64,000 nt of DNA from Kiloniella spongiae (GCF_001026905.1 NZ_LAQL01000011.1:1-64000); one strand, 5' to 3'. Positions 1 to 9,729 are shown, counted from the first letter of the stretch. Numbers and translations: made by a program. Notes: generated by a model not told the origin, from the sequence alone.

Positions 1-329
1 TTCCAATTCATATCAACAATGTCAAACAACAGAACTTCCAAACACCAGGCTCGAAAGCACAACGATAGAGAGCTATAAGCTCTTTTTCGCTTTATATTTT
101 CTTAAAATATACTGCCTAGATTTAAGCTGTGATGAAGATCACAAATCCAAGGTTAGCTATTATAAGTCGGTTAAAAATTAGATCAAGTCATTATTTAAAT
201 TTCTCTTTAACCGTCCAGCGCATCTTCCAGTTTGTCACCGTTGTCTGCGCCGGTGAAGCTGGGTTATAAGGAGGTCCTTGGGTCTTGTCTATAGAAAAAA
301 ACAAAAAAATGAGTTTTTTTTTACAGCAA
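1..329. other. Gene-free left edge
   Basis: No convincing gene is visible in this AT-rich stretch. It holds one clear regulatory palindrome (128-143, listed separately). The part from about 208 to 265 has coding-like composition on the minus strand but no start codon in frame. The gene that owns the regulatory site probably lies to the left, outside the window. Confidence 0.5.
128..143. promoter_or_regulatory. CRP/Vfr-type binding site
   Basis: The sequence is TGTGA, six bases (TGAAGA), then TCACA: a perfect match to the two half-sites of the CRP-family consensus TGTGA-N6-TCACA. The surroundings are AT-rich and non-coding, which suits an operator. No downstream gene start is visible close by inside the window, so its target is unknown and probably lies off the left end. 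Confidence 0.5.
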
Positions 330-761
330 TCACAAAAGTCCCAGTTTCTCTAGCTCTTCTAGCATTTCTTCCGGCATTTTTTCTGATTCGCCATCACCAA
401 ACGATTCGTAATCTGAGGCATCTAACGGGGAATCCTCTGCCCTTAAATAACGCCAACCCTGAAAAGGACGATGTTTACGACTTCTTACCCGAACAAGATT
501 CTGATCAAGGATAAAGCGAGTCATAGATTTTCCCTCACTATCTTCAACCCGGACAATGTCCGTTACCAACTGCCTTGCCCTCACCTGGCCTTTGATCACC
601 CAATAGATAGATCCGCCTGCGATTATTTCTTCACGTCTTTTGGGAAACATCCGCGTTTGGTGAAAAATCTCCCCGTACTGAGCCAAGCGGAGAGCTTGAA
701 ATTCTTCGAGCGTATCAGGACTTTCTGAGCCGACAGATAATTTAATCAAGTGAAGAGGCAT
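330..761 (-). CDS. DUF1489 family protein
   Basis: A 143-residue acidic protein that I recognise as the DUF1489 family, small conserved proteins found almost only in Alphaproteobacteria and of unknown function. Typical family features are the N-terminal MPLHLIKL start, a central hydrophobic strand with IYWVIKGQVRARQ, and an acidic C-terminus rich in Glu. A longer reading frame extends 15 codons upstream, but the family normally starts at the methionine used here. No catalytic motif is evident. It appears to be a single-gene unit; the next gene downstream on this strand is outside the window or absent. Confidence 0.75.
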   Translation of the reverse strand: MPLHLIKLSVGSESPDTLEEFQALRLAQYGEIFHQTRMFPKRREEIIAGGSIYWVIKGQVRARQLVTDIVRVEDSEGKSMTRFILDQNLVRVRSRKHRPFQGWRYLRAEDSPLDASDYESFGDGESEKMPEEMLEELEKLGLL

Positions 762-936
762 AGAAAACTTACTCAACCAACTATTATAACAAACAAGACC
801 AACCAAAATGATCTAAACAGACAACAAGAGGTACATTCAACATAAAACGTACGAAAGTTATCGCGCATGAGAATTAAGCCGTAAGAATTACGAAATGAAA
901 GTTATTGGGTGAGTGTTAATGGATTTTTTACCGAAC

Positions 937-1866
937 TTACTTTTGTTCTCTCTTCTCGGGTCCGCTTCTCGAATAAGACATAATTTCAGAAAACCCAAAT
1001 AACAAGAGCATGACGCTAACAACAATTTGAATAGAGACAACAGCTTTGACGGCATCGGTCACAGGAATAATATCGCCATAACCTACTGTGCTGAGTGTAA
1101 TGATTGAAAAATACAAACTGTCCAGAAAGGAGATCGCACGAACTTCACCCTGGATCGAAAAATGAGTTACCGCACTGTAGTGATCGATGATCCGATATAG
1201 AAAGCCAAATATCATCACATTCATGGAGTAGAAAGTCAGAAATGCAAAGGCAGGCATGACAAGCATTTCGATGCGTAAGAAAAACTCTTCAAACAACAAT
1301 CCTGCTTCCAACAGAAAAGTCGCAACATCTTTGCTCACGACACTCACAACAAGTGTAATCCCCCCCATAGAGGCAAAGAAAATAACATCTCCCCAAAGAA
1401 CAGGAATTGTATTTTCGGGAACAAAGAACGTCACCACACCAATAAGACTTATAGGAAATAACCATTTCACAGAACGAACGGTTAGTCCTTTGGCATTTTT
1501 GCGATGTTCAACAACCACAGACTTTATGCTTTTTCGATTAATCCAAGTTCCGCCAAAGAAACCAAGAATAGGCATAAAATACCCCACCCCCAGTAATTCG
1601 CCACTCACAAAGCTGAAGTTTGCCGTAACAAAAAAGCTAAATAAACAGGTGTAGAGAGCAATAAAATTTGCAACTGATATGGAAAAGAAACGGCTACCCG
1701 GAAAGACGCTGTAGAGATAAACAACATTAAATACGACAGCAGAAAAATAGACGATGAACTGAACAAAGTTTACTGATCCAATGGCCAGGGCCACAAGGAG
1801 AAAGATAAACGCTGTAAAGCCAGCTGCTTTCCAACTTCCGCTTTTAACCCTCGGCATCGCTTTCAC
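937..1866 (-). CDS. Ion channel family membrane protein
   Basis: A 309-residue polytopic inner-membrane protein. About seven hydrophobic segments fill the first 225 residues; the C-terminal quarter holds a pore loop with the potassium selectivity filter TVGYGD (residues 260-265) followed by one last membrane helix. This is the Ion_trans_2 type of pore. The long multi-helix N-terminal part is not the usual six-helix voltage-sensor layout, as no regularly spaced arginine helix is visible. No RCK/TrkA nucleotide-binding domain follows the pore. Potassium conduction is inferred from the filter alone. The gene stands alone, 33 bases downstream of the neighbouring isomerase gene on the same strand, so readthrough from that operon is possible. 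Confidence 0.75.
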   Translation of the reverse strand: MKAMPRVKSGSWKAAGFTAFIFLLVALAIGSVNFVQFIVYFSAVVFNVVYLYSVFPGSRFFSISVANFIALYTCLFSFFVTANFSFVSGELLGVGYFMPILGFFGGTWINRKSIKSVVVEHRKNAKGLTVRSVKWLFPISLIGVVTFFVPENTIPVLWGDVIFFASMGGITLVVSVVSKDVATFLLEAGLLFEEFFLRIEMLVMPAFAFLTFYSMNVMIFGFLYRIIDHYSAVTHFSIQGEVRAISFLDSLYFSIITLSTVGYGDIIPVTDAVKAVVSIQIVVSVMLLLFGFSEIMSYSRSGPEKREQK

Positions 1867-1899
1867 CCCTTCTTCTTACACCATCAACAAAGCACTTTA

Positions 1900-2502
1900 T
1901 TACCATCCCTTTTTTGTTATCCACTCCCCTAACAAAGGCATCTTGTCATATCCCCAGAAGGGTTCATTATTAAAGATAAAGTAAGGGCTACCAAAGACAC
2001 CTGCTTCTTGAGCATCCTCTACGGCAGTCCACAGGGTATCCTTTATGCCTTGGTCCTTTATTCCTGTTTGGATCTCGTTTGTTTTAAAGTCAAGCGAGAC
2101 CACAAGATCTGTGACGACACCGTTATCAGAAATATCCAAGCCCATTTGGTATCCAGCTTTAAAGACATTCTTGGCAAAAGTTTGTGCCAAAAATCGATCT
2201 TGATGCTTAAGCCAATAGAACGCACGACAGGCAGTAAGAGACATAAAGGGCATTTTGGGTGGCATGATGAAGGGTAACTTTTTTAGCCGCGCCGTACGCT
2301 CTAGATCATGTAGGGCATAATCCTGTTTCAACGGCATGGAAAGCAAGGGCTGCGCCCCAGTCTTTTTAAAAATTGCCCCAAGCAAAATAGGGTGCCAATG
2401 AACTGCTATGTCATAACGTTCAGCAAATTTATCCACATCCATTGCTGCGAAATATGCATAGGGGCTGGAAAAATCAAAATAGAAATCCAGCATCCCATTC
2501 AT
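1900..2502 (-). CDS. 2-hydroxychromene-2-carboxylate isomerase (DsbA/GST-kappa family)
   Basis: A 200-residue protein of the thioredoxin-fold family that includes 2-hydroxychromene-2-carboxylate isomerase (NahD) and kappa-class glutathione transferases. The N-terminus shows the diagnostic FDFSSPYAYF, with the glutathione-activating serine in place of the DsbA cysteine, and the C-terminal part has the cis-proline region FGSPYF. Family members are glutathione-dependent isomerases in aromatic degradation, but most genomic copies are of unknown substrate. The start at 2502 overlaps the stop of the acyl-CoA dehydrogenase gene in an ATGA junction, which argues for translational coupling and against the longer upstream start. 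It is the last gene of a three-gene SDR / dehydrogenase / isomerase operon. Confidence 0.8.
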   Translation of the reverse strand: MNGMLDFYFDFSSPYAYFAAMDVDKFAERYDIAVHWHPILLGAIFKKTGAQPLLSMPLKQDYALHDLERTARLKKLPFIMPPKMPFMSLTACRAFYWLKHQDRFLAQTFAKNVFKAGYQMGLDISDNGVVTDLVVSLDFKTNEIQTGIKDQGIKDTLWTAVEDAQEAGVFGSPYFIFNNEPFWGYDKMPLLGEWITKKGW

Positions 2503-3650
2503 GCGTCGTCTTCCTGTAAAATCTGTCGGCTGATAACCAGACGCTGTATATCTGATGTGCCTTCGTAAATCTGGCACACCCTGACATCACGATAGATCCG
2601 TTCAACTTCGTAATCGCGTAGATATCCGTACCCGCCGTGGATCTGGATCGCATCCGAACACACACGCTCTGCCATTTCAGAAGCAAAGAGCTTGGCCATT
2701 GATGCTTCTTTCAAGCAAGGCTGACCGTTATCACGAAGTCGCGCGGCTTCTAGCAACAATAGCTCTGCCGCCTGTAAAGACGTTGCCATATCAGCAAGAC
2801 GGAAAGCAACGGCCTGGTGCTTGGCGATCTCCTTACCAAAGGTTTTCCGCTCCTTGGCATAGCTTTTTGCTAACCTGTAGGCACTGCGCGCCATACCAAT
2901 CGATTGCGACGCAATACCAAGCCGTCCGCCCTCTAAATTGGAAAGCGCGATCTTATAGCCTTGGCCTTCAGCGCCTAACAGATTGTCTTTTGATACTTTA
3001 CAGTCTTCAAAAACCAGATGTGCCGTATCCGAAGCATGCTGGCCGAGTTTATCTTCAATATTAGCACAGGAGAAACCCGGTGTTTTTGTCGGCACAATAA
3101 AGGCAGAGATACCCTTTTTACCAGCATCAGGATCTGTAACGGCGAAGACAACAGCTATATCAGCATTTTTCCCCGTTGAGATAAACTGTTTCGATCCATT
3201 GAGGATATAATGATCACCGTCTTTCTTAGCTCGCATCTCTAAGGCTGACGCATCAGAGCCAGCCCCAGGTTCTGTCAAACAAAAACACCCAAGTAACTCA
3301 CCAGTAGCAAGAGGCTTGAGATAAGTTTCTTTTTGCTCTTCTGTGCCGTAGTTCAGAATAGGAGAGCAAACCAAAGAATTTTGGACTGACATAATCGTCG
3401 AGCACGAGCCATCCCCCGCCGCAATTTCAATCAGGGCCAACACGTAAGAGATATGATCTGCACCTGCCCCGCCATATTCTGGCGGCACCAGCATTCCCAT
3501 AAACCCAAGCTCTCCAAGTGCATCAATTGCCTGTCGAGGGAAAATTGCTTCTTTGTCCCACTTTGCCGCAAAGGGTGCGAGCTGCTCACGCGCAAATGAT
3601 TGAGCCGTCTCGCGAATTAAAGTTTGCTCTTCGCTAAAGCGTGATGACAT
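2499..3650 (-). CDS. Acyl-CoA dehydrogenase
   Basis: A 383-residue FAD-dependent acyl-CoA dehydrogenase, the usual length of the short-chain/butyryl-CoA group. Visible signatures are the first family motif CFCLTEPGAGSDASAL, the second motif DAIQIHGGYGYLRDYEVERIYRD near the C-terminus, and the catalytic base in YEGTSDIQR (Glu363), the position used by short- and medium-chain enzymes. It oxidises an acyl-CoA to the 2-enoyl-CoA and passes electrons to ETF. The chain length or branching preferred cannot be read from sequence alone. It lies 12 bases after the SDR gene and overlaps the isomerase gene, so the three are cotranscribed. Confidence 0.88.
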   Translation of the reverse strand: MSSRFSEEQTLIRETAQSFAREQLAPFAAKWDKEAIFPRQAIDALGELGFMGMLVPPEYGGAGADHISYVLALIEIAAGDGSCSTIMSVQNSLVCSPILNYGTEEQKETYLKPLATGELLGCFCLTEPGAGSDASALEMRAKKDGDHYILNGSKQFISTGKNADIAVVFAVTDPDAGKKGISAFIVPTKTPGFSCANIEDKLGQHASDTAHLVFEDCKVSKDNLLGAEGQGYKIALSNLEGGRLGIASQSIGMARSAYRLAKSYAKERKTFGKEIAKHQAVAFRLADMATSLQAAELLLLEAARLRDNGQPCLKEASMAKLFASEMAERVCSDAIQIHGGYGYLRDYEVERIYRDVRVCQIYEGTSDIQRLVISRQILQEDDA

Positions 3651-3662
3651 AGAAGCACCTTT

Positions 3663-4343
3663 CTACCAGGGAATTATGGTCCCATCATAATTGAAAAATT
3701 GTCCGGTTTGTTCGTGCGTAACCTTGCCAATAAGTTTACGTAATCCGGATACCGATTTTGCGATTGATAGCGGGGCCTGTTCACCGCCCATATCTGTCTG
3801 AACATGACCTGGGTGAACACAAATGACGGTGACCCCTTGTTCCTTTAGGTCAACGGACAGGCTTTTGGTCACAACATTCAGTGCTGACTTCGAAGAACGG
3901 TAAACATAGGCCCCGCCTTTCTCATTGTCTGCAACCGATCCCATTTTACTGGAAACATTTACGATTAGCTTTCGATCACTGCCAGCGACATGCTCGATAA
4001 AATTTTCAACCATGCGCAAGGGGGCCATGGTATTGACCGCAAAAGTATGCGCCCAGTCCTCGTAATCTATTTCGCCAAATCCAAGCCGGGGGCCGTAATA
4101 GCCAGCATTGTTGATCAGGATATCAATTTTTTCATCAAGCATCCCACGTGCAAGACTTGCCACGCGAAGACCATCGGTCACATCCAGTTTATGGGTGCTG
4201 ACATCCCCCTCGATACCATGAAGGCCTTTTGCCTTATCCGGCTGGCGGCAACAGGCATGAACTTTCCAGCCATCAACAGCAAATGATTGTGCGAAAGCAA
4301 GTCCGATACCCTTATTGGCACCTGTGATTAAGACACTTGGCAC
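3663..4343 (-). CDS. Short-chain dehydrogenase/reductase (SDR)
   Basis: A 226-residue classical SDR. The NAD(P)-binding motif TGANKGIG is at residues 7-14, NNAGYYG in the middle, and the catalytic Tyr-x-x-x-Lys is seen in YVYRSSK with the preceding serine in VSSKMG. Overall it resembles the C-factor/CsgA-like SDR branch. Substrate unknown. The start is GTG at 4343 with GGGGTGG upstream. As first gene of the SDR / acyl-CoA dehydrogenase / DsbA-like isomerase operon it may act on a hydroxyacyl or oxo intermediate of the same pathway, but that is inference. Confidence 0.82.
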   Translation of the reverse strand: MPSVLITGANKGIGLAFAQSFAVDGWKVHACCRQPDKAKGLHGIEGDVSTHKLDVTDGLRVASLARGMLDEKIDILINNAGYYGPRLGFGEIDYEDWAHTFAVNTMAPLRMVENFIEHVAGSDRKLIVNVSSKMGSVADNEKGGAYVYRSSKSALNVVTKSLSVDLKEQGVTVICVHPGHVQTDMGGEQAPLSIAKSVSGLRKLIGKVTHEQTGQFFNYDGTIIPW

Positions 4344-4600
4344 GTGGCCACCCCATAGTCTGTTATCCCGATGGACATATATTGTCCTTCGCGCACCTTA
4401 CGCCTTTCCCATTTCCAGTCAACACGCAGAAGCCTAATCAAACTGCGTAGTTAGTATAAAATTTGGAATTATCTATCATCACGGGATTTACCATTTTAAA
4501 CGAAATTTATGAAGTTTTTTTGATAAGTAATTGTATTTAAATAAAACAAATGATTATTTTTCATCAAACACCAAATGTAAAAAAATAGCACCAAAGGGTT
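4344..4600. other. AT-rich intergenic region between mgtE and the SDR operon
   Basis: Very AT-rich spacer of 257 bases. It must contain the promoter of the SDR operon (minus strand) and the 3' end of the mgtE transcript. I see no clear terminator hairpin or other defined element. Confidence 0.4.
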
Positions 4601-5992
4601 TCAGAGCAAGAATATTGCCGCTAATCCCAAGAAGGCGAAAAAGCCAATCACATCAGTAACTGTTGTCAGAAACACACTGGAAGCAACAGCCGGATCGATT
4701 TCAAATTTCTCCAGCCCTAAGGGGATAAGCGTACCGCACAACCCGGCAACAACCATATTAATCACCATCGCTGCGCCGATAACCAAAGCCAAGGCAGCCT
4801 GATCAAACCAAAGCCACGTCACAACACCTGTAAGGATCGCAAAGAGAAAACCGTTTATAATACCAATAATGAGCTCTTTACCGACAAAACGAGCTGCATT
4901 GGCTTCAGAGAGGTCTTTCATTGCTAATGATCGTACCGCAACCGTCAGGGTTTGCGTGCCCGCATTCCCGCCCATAGAGGCAACAATTGGCATCAAAACC
5001 GCCAAAGCAACAACTTTTTCGATCGTCGCATCAAAGAGACTGATGACAATAGATGCCAGAACAGCCGTTAAAAGATTGACCCCAAGCCAGGTAAAACGGG
5101 CTTTTGTTGTATCCGTAACATCTTCATAAAGATCGGGTTCGCTCACCCCACCCATTTTCATCAGGTCATCGCCGGCCTCTTCATCAATAACGTCGACAAC
5201 ATCATCAACTGTTATCACCCCGACCAGACGACCGCTTGCTTCCACCACCGGGGCCGAGATCAAGCCGTATTGCCGGAACATATGGGCAACGTCTTCCTGA
5301 TCAAGCTCAAGAGGAATAATCCGCATATCATCGTCCATCACTTCATCAAGGCGAACATGACGCCGCGCTCTCATAACGCGGCTTGCGGGAATAAAGCCTA
5401 CCGGATGATGACGTGGATCAACAACAAAGATGTCATAAAAATCATCCGGTAAATTATCGCTGACACGCATATAATCAATGGTTTCACCAATAGTCCACAC
5501 AGATGGTACTGCAACGATTTCCCGCTGCATCAAGCGTCCGGCTGAATCTTCCGGATAACTCAGACTTTCTTCTATGACACGTCGATAAGCCTGTGGAAGA
5601 GCCGCCAGAATATGCATCCGGAGATCTTCATCCAGATCCTGAACCAGTTCGACCGCATCATCACTGTCCAGTTCCTGAACCAGCTTGGCGATGCCTTTCG
5701 GGCCAAGCCATTCAACAATCTCTTCACGGATAGTTTCATCAAGGTAGGGAAGGATTTCAGGATCAAACCCGGCCCCGATCACTTCCATCAAACGATAACG
5801 TTCATCACGCCCAAGAATTTCAAGCAGGTCAGCGGTATCAGCTTCGTGAAGGCCCTCGACAAGATCTTCAACATCGGAATCTCTGCTTTCTTCGAGGGCA
5901 TCCTCAACAGCATGAATAAGATCAGAAGAAAGACCGAAGTTTTCCTCTTCTGAGAGACTTTGAAGATCGCTGTTGTTTTTTGTATCTTCCAT
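4601..5992 (-). CDS. mgtE: Magnesium transporter MgtE
   Basis: A 463-residue MgtE magnesium channel. The order is the acidic superhelical N domain (to about residue 135, with the ELDSDDAVELVQDLDED repeats), a pair of CBS domains (about 140-265), a connecting helix, and five membrane helices from about residue 290 to the end, with the PIVASMGGNAGTQTLT pore signature and DVIGFF in the last segment. In characterised MgtE the N and CBS domains sense cytosolic Mg2+ and close the pore. The start is ATG at 5992; a GTG codon immediately upstream is less likely. It follows maeB on the same strand with a 147-base gap that contains a hairpin. Confidence 0.93.
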   Translation of the reverse strand: MEDTKNNSDLQSLSEEENFGLSSDLIHAVEDALEESRDSDVEDLVEGLHEADTADLLEILGRDERYRLMEVIGAGFDPEILPYLDETIREEIVEWLGPKGIAKLVQELDSDDAVELVQDLDEDLRMHILAALPQAYRRVIEESLSYPEDSAGRLMQREIVAVPSVWTIGETIDYMRVSDNLPDDFYDIFVVDPRHHPVGFIPASRVMRARRHVRLDEVMDDDMRIIPLELDQEDVAHMFRQYGLISAPVVEASGRLVGVITVDDVVDVIDEEAGDDLMKMGGVSEPDLYEDVTDTTKARFTWLGVNLLTAVLASIVISLFDATIEKVVALAVLMPIVASMGGNAGTQTLTVAVRSLAMKDLSEANAARFVGKELIIGIINGFLFAILTGVVTWLWFDQAALALVIGAAMVINMVVAGLCGTLIPLGLEKFEIDPAVASSVFLTTVTDVIGFFAFLGLAAIFLL

Positions 5993-6058
5993 CACCTCAC
6001 CCCTACCGCTTGTCTTTTTGATACTGTTTTAATGCTTACTCTTCTGACTTTTACTACA

Positions 6059-6093
6059 GGAGGAACGTTACACCTTTTTATGCAACGCTCCTC
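6059..6093 (-). other. Hairpin between maeB and mgtE
   Basis: Arms at 6060-6069 (GAGGAACGTT) and 6084-6093 (AACGCTCCTC) pair over ten positions with one wobble on the minus-strand RNA and a 14-base loop. No U-run follows, so it is not a textbook terminator. It could stabilise or attenuate the transcript leading into mgtE. Confidence 0.35.
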
Positions 6094-6142
6094 TCAGCAC
6101 TCATCAGAACCAGTATTTTCTGATCACGTATTTATCAGGCGA

Positions 6143-8428
6143 TTATTTTTGAATCCGCCTTTCTCTGTTCTGTGCATCAACTACAGCAATTGCGGTCATG
6201 TTCACAACCCCTCTTCCTGTGACAGAAGGTGTTAAAATATGTGCAGGCTGTGCCGCGCCAACCAGGATCGGTCCGACGGGTAAGCCGTCTTCAACCGTCT
6301 TCATCAGATTAAAAGCGATATTAGCGGCGTCCAGATTAGGGAAAATTAACAGATTTGCAGGTCCAGTCAGGTTCGAGTTCGGGAAAACCCGATCACGAAG
6401 CTCGGTATCAAGTGCCGCGTCTGCATGCATTTCGCCATCAACTTCCAACTCTGGATCCATCTCTTCAATCAGAGAAAGAGCTTTGCGTACCCGGCAAGCT
6501 GATTCGCTATCAGAACTTCCGAAATTAGAATGAGAAAGCAAGGCAACCCGAGGCTTAAGACCAAAACGACTAACATGTTTAGCCGCGAGGATCGTGGTTT
6601 CAGCCAATTGTTGGGACGTTGGTTCCTGCGTTACATAAGTATCCGCCATGAAATACGTTCCACTCGGCATCAACATCAAATTGAGAGACGAGAAATCAGA
6701 TACACCATCCTGAAGTCCAAGAACACCACGAACGTGCTTTAGATGACGATGGTAACCACCTGTCACCCCACAGATCATAGCATCCGCATCCCCGCGATAA
6801 ACGGCAAGAGCAGCAATTACGGTATTACGTGTCCGTACAATCACTTTGGCTGTTTCAGGGGAAATCCCTTTGCGTTCCATACGACGGTGATACGTCGTCC
6901 AGTAATCATTATAACGGGGATCATCCTGTGGATTAATGATTTCAAAGTCTTTTCCAACCTTGAGCTTAATTCCCACCTTATCCATACGCATTTGCACAAC
7001 ATCCGGGCGACCAACGACAATAGGCACAGCCATTTTTTCATCGATTGCAACCTGTACGGCACGCAATACGCGCTCGTCTTCACCCTCGGCATAAATAACA
7101 CGTTTGGGATCTTTTTTCGCACGTTCAAAAAGAGGCTTCATCACCATACCGGAACGATAGACAAAGCGTTTCAGTTTTTCACAATAAGCATCAAAATCTT
7201 CGATAGGACGGCTGGCTACACCTGTTTCCATTGCAGCTTTGGCAACGGCTGGCGCAATAATCGAAATCAGGCGTGGATCAAAGGGGCTGGGAATAATGTA
7301 TTCCGGGCCAAAATTCTTGGCTTCACCACCCATGGCCTTGATAACGATTTCATCCTGCTCTTCCATTGCAAGGTCAGCAATTGCCTTCACACAAGCAACC
7401 TTCATCTCTTCATTGATGGCAGTTGCGCCAACATCCAGAGCACCACGGAAGATATAGGGGAAACACAAAACGTTATTAACCTGATTTGGATAATCTGAAC
7501 GTCCCGTAGCCATAATGGCATCATCGCGGATCGCTTTTACTTCCTCGGGCATGATTTCGGGTGTCGGGTTAGCCAATGCCATAATGATTGGGTCTTTGGC
7601 CATACGTTTCACAAAATCAGGCTTCAGAACACCTGGTGCAGAAAGACCTAAGAAAATATCGGCCCCATCGATAACATCAGATAGTGTTCTCGCGTCTGTT
7701 TTCTGTGCGAAAACAGACTTCCAACGATCCATAAGCTCGTTGCGGCCATCATAAACAACGCCTTCAATATCTGTAACCCAGATGTTTTTGCGGTCAATTC
7801 CCAGAGAAACCAAAAGATTGAGACAGGCCAATGCAGCCGCACCAGCGCCAGAGGCAACAACTTTGACGTCTTTCTTGTTCTTTTTCACAAGACGTAGCGC
7901 ATTATAAATGGCCGCAGCTACGATAATCGCTGTACCGTGCTGGTCATCGTGAAAAACAGGAATGTTCATTTTTTCACGAAGCGCATCTTCAACAATAAAA
8001 CATTCCGGCGCTTTGATATCTTCCAGATTAATACCGCCAAAGGTTGGTTCCAATGCGGAAATTACATTGATCAATTTGTTTGGATCGGTTTCATCAATCT
8101 CAATATCAAAAACATCAATACCTGCAAACTTTTTGAAAAGAACCGCTTTTCCTTCCATAACAGGTTTGGATGCAAGCGGCCCAATAGCTCCCAGGCCGAG
8201 AACGGCCGTACCATTTGTAATAACGCCAACAAGATTACCGCGTGAGGTCACGGTAGAAGCTTCGGCTGGGTCTTCAACTATGACTTCACAAGCCGCGGCG
8301 ACACCAGGCGAATAGGCCAAGGCCAGATCACGTTGGTTACCAAGTGGCTTGGTTGCGGAAATTTCAAGTTTTCCAGGTGTGGGATAACGATGATAGAATA
8401 GTGCAGCGTCGCGCAGGTCTTGCGTCAT
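6143..8428 (-). CDS. maeB: NADP-dependent malic enzyme, MaeB type
   Basis: A 761-residue two-part protein: an N-terminal malic enzyme domain (to about residue 430) and a C-terminal phosphotransacetylase-like domain. The malic part shows [10 protein letters not shown], the catalytic region FHDDQHGTA and the nucleotide-binding [14 protein letters not shown]. The C-terminal half has the PTA-like [16 protein letters not shown] and [27 protein letters not shown] region, with no sign that it retains transacetylase activity; in E. coli and rhizobia it is a regulatory domain responding to acetyl-CoA. The enzyme decarboxylates malate to pyruvate with NADP+ reduction. A strong ribosome site (AAGGAG) precedes the ATG. 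It is divergent from lipB. Confidence 0.95.
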   Translation of the reverse strand: MTQDLRDAALFYHRYPTPGKLEISATKPLGNQRDLALAYSPGVAAACEVIVEDPAEASTVTSRGNLVGVITNGTAVLGLGAIGPLASKPVMEGKAVLFKKFAGIDVFDIEIDETDPNKLINVISALEPTFGGINLEDIKAPECFIVEDALREKMNIPVFHDDQHGTAIIVAAAIYNALRLVKKNKKDVKVVASGAGAAALACLNLLVSLGIDRKNIWVTDIEGVVYDGRNELMDRWKSVFAQKTDARTLSDVIDGADIFLGLSAPGVLKPDFVKRMAKDPIIMALANPTPEIMPEEVKAIRDDAIMATGRSDYPNQVNNVLCFPYIFRGALDVGATAINEEMKVACVKAIADLAMEEQDEIVIKAMGGEAKNFGPEYIIPSPFDPRLISIIAPAVAKAAMETGVASRPIEDFDAYCEKLKRFVYRSGMVMKPLFERAKKDPKRVIYAEGEDERVLRAVQVAIDEKMAVPIVVGRPDVVQMRMDKVGIKLKVGKDFEIINPQDDPRYNDYWTTYHRRMERKGISPETAKVIVRTRNTVIAALAVYRGDADAMICGVTGGYHRHLKHVRGVLGLQDGVSDFSSLNLMLMPSGTYFMADTYVTQEPTSQQLAETTILAAKHVSRFGLKPRVALLSHSNFGSSDSESACRVRKALSLIEEMDPELEVDGEMHADAALDTELRDRVFPNSNLTGPANLLIFPNLDAANIAFNLMKTVEDGLPVGPILVGAAQPAHILTPSVTGRGVVNMTAIAVVDAQNRERRIQK

Positions 8429-8577
8429 AAAGTTTATTGCTCCTTAGGGCAGTCGATGCCTTATATATAAATTGGGAACGGCTCGTTCCTGCCAATGACG
8501 GTCTTGACAGTGTGGCGCATAAAAGCGACACCCTGACGCGATTAAAACATAGCAATCCATGCGATGCCATAGATAGG

Positions 8578-9312
8578 ATGAGTAAAACAGTGAAAAATTC
8601 CCTGATACTCCCAAATGATGGGCCAGAGGGTAAAGTTGAAGATGGATTACAGATCTCACAGGAAGAGCTGGGAATCGAGTGGCGCATTACGGAAAACCAC
8701 GTCACCTATCCTGATGCTCTGAAGTTTATGGAAGATCGCGTTGGAAAAATTTTTAAGAAAGAATCTCCGCAAACTGTCTGGCTATTGGAACATCCCCCAC
8801 TATACACTGCGGGCACATCTGCTGACAAAAAAGACCTGATCGATCCCGATCGTTTCCCTGTTTATGATGCAGGTCGAGGAGGTCAATATACCTATCACGG
8901 TCCAGGGCAACGGGTTGCCTATGCCATGCTTGATCTTAATCTCTACAACAAAGATGTTCGCAAGTTTGTGTACAATCTGGAAGAATGGATCATCCGCACA
9001 CTGGCAAAATTCAACGTCAAAGGCGAACGCCGCGAAGGCCGTGTCGGTATTTGGATTGACCGAGGAAATGGCCGTGAGGACAAGATCGCCGCAATTGGTG
9101 TCCGCGTTCGAAAATGGATCACTTTTCACGGCATAGCCATTAATCTCGATCCTGACTTGTCACACTTTGAAGGCATTGTTCCCTGTGGAATTAATCAACA
9201 CGGGGTCACATCACTTGTTGATCTGGGATTATGTGTCTCAATGGAAGATCTTGATGTGGCAATGAAAGAAGCTTTTTATGAAGTTTTTAAACCAAAAGGT
9301 TTACCAGCCTAA
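8578..9312 (+). CDS. lipB: Octanoyl-[acyl-carrier-protein]:protein transferase LipB
   Basis: LipB moves octanoyl groups from acyl carrier protein to lipoyl domains, the first step of lipoate synthesis. This 244-residue protein has the family signatures [12 protein letters not shown], the catalytic lysine in KIAAIGVRV and the acyl-binding cysteine in [13 protein letters not shown]. The open frame begins further upstream at 8437, but the conserved part starts well after that, and the ATG at 8578, just after ATAGG, gives the normal family length with a modest N-terminal extension. The start is the least certain part. It is transcribed away from maeB. Confidence 0.92.
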   Translation: MSKTVKNSLILPNDGPEGKVEDGLQISQEELGIEWRITENHVTYPDALKFMEDRVGKIFKKESPQTVWLLEHPPLYTAGTSADKKDLIDPDRFPVYDAGRGGQYTYHGPGQRVAYAMLDLNLYNKDVRKFVYNLEEWIIRTLAKFNVKGERREGRVGIWIDRGNGREDKIAAIGVRVRKWITFHGIAINLDPDLSHFEGIVPCGINQHGVTSLVDLGLCVSMEDLDVAMKEAFYEVFKPKGLPA

Positions 9313-9339
9313 AAAACAAACCTGAAAAACTCGAAACCA

Positions 9340-9618
9340 TCAAATTTGAACAAAATCAAGTTCACTGACCAACACAGATGTATCGATAATTTCCTCAACC
9401 GAGGTTACCTTAGCATGCTCAGGTCCTTCATAACATAGCTTGATCAATATATCGATCTTATCTAACTCTCCTTTGACAACAGCCTCAACCTGCCCTGTTG
9501 ATAGATTTCGGACCCAGCCTACAAGCCCCAACTTTTGTGCAGTTTCAACAGTCCATCCCCGGTACCAGACACCCTGAACGCGTCCGGAAATCAAAAGTCT
9601 TATCTGTTTTGTCGTCAT
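9340..9618 (-). CDS. acyP: Acylphosphatase
   Basis: A 92-residue acylphosphatase, which hydrolyses carboxyl-phosphate bonds such as acetyl phosphate or carbamoyl phosphate. The substrate-binding loop GRVQGVWYR (catalytic Arg) and the GWVRNLSTGQVEAVVKG segment with the catalytic Asn are both present, and the length is typical. It is convergent with lipB, 27 bases apart, and downstream of the AceE-like gene on the same strand but separated from it by a strong hairpin, so it is probably its own unit. Confidence 0.92.
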   Translation of the reverse strand: MTTKQIRLLISGRVQGVWYRGWTVETAQKLGLVGWVRNLSTGQVEAVVKGELDKIDILIKLCYEGPEHAKVTSVEEIIDTSVLVSELDFVQI

Positions 9619-9729
9619 TTGGATGATCCCGATCTTTGCCCTGCACTTCTTTTCCAGCTTTTACTTCCTTACTCAGAAAAAGCAAGCCTAACTCTATCTT
9701 TAACAGCAATTATACGCCGCAATAAAGCA

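Noticed and set aside
208-264. Coding-like minus-strand tail ending in a stop at 208
   Set aside because: Its frame is closed by another stop about 19 codons upstream and contains no start codon, so it cannot be called a gene. It could be a decayed remnant.
278-514. Plus-strand open frame opposite the DUF1489 gene
   Set aside because: It overlaps a conserved protein on the other strand, starts at TTG and has low-complexity Lys/Phe runs; best explained as an antisense shadow.
5993-6142. Magnesium riboswitch in front of mgtE
   Set aside because: The 147-base spacer has one hairpin only and does not show the several stems of an M-box; magnesium riboswitches of that class are mostly outside this lineage.
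6743-7498. 251-codon plus-strand open frame inside maeB
   Set aside because: It is antisense to the well-conserved malic enzyme, with composition rich in His/Asn/Ile typical of a reverse reading, and no ribosome site.
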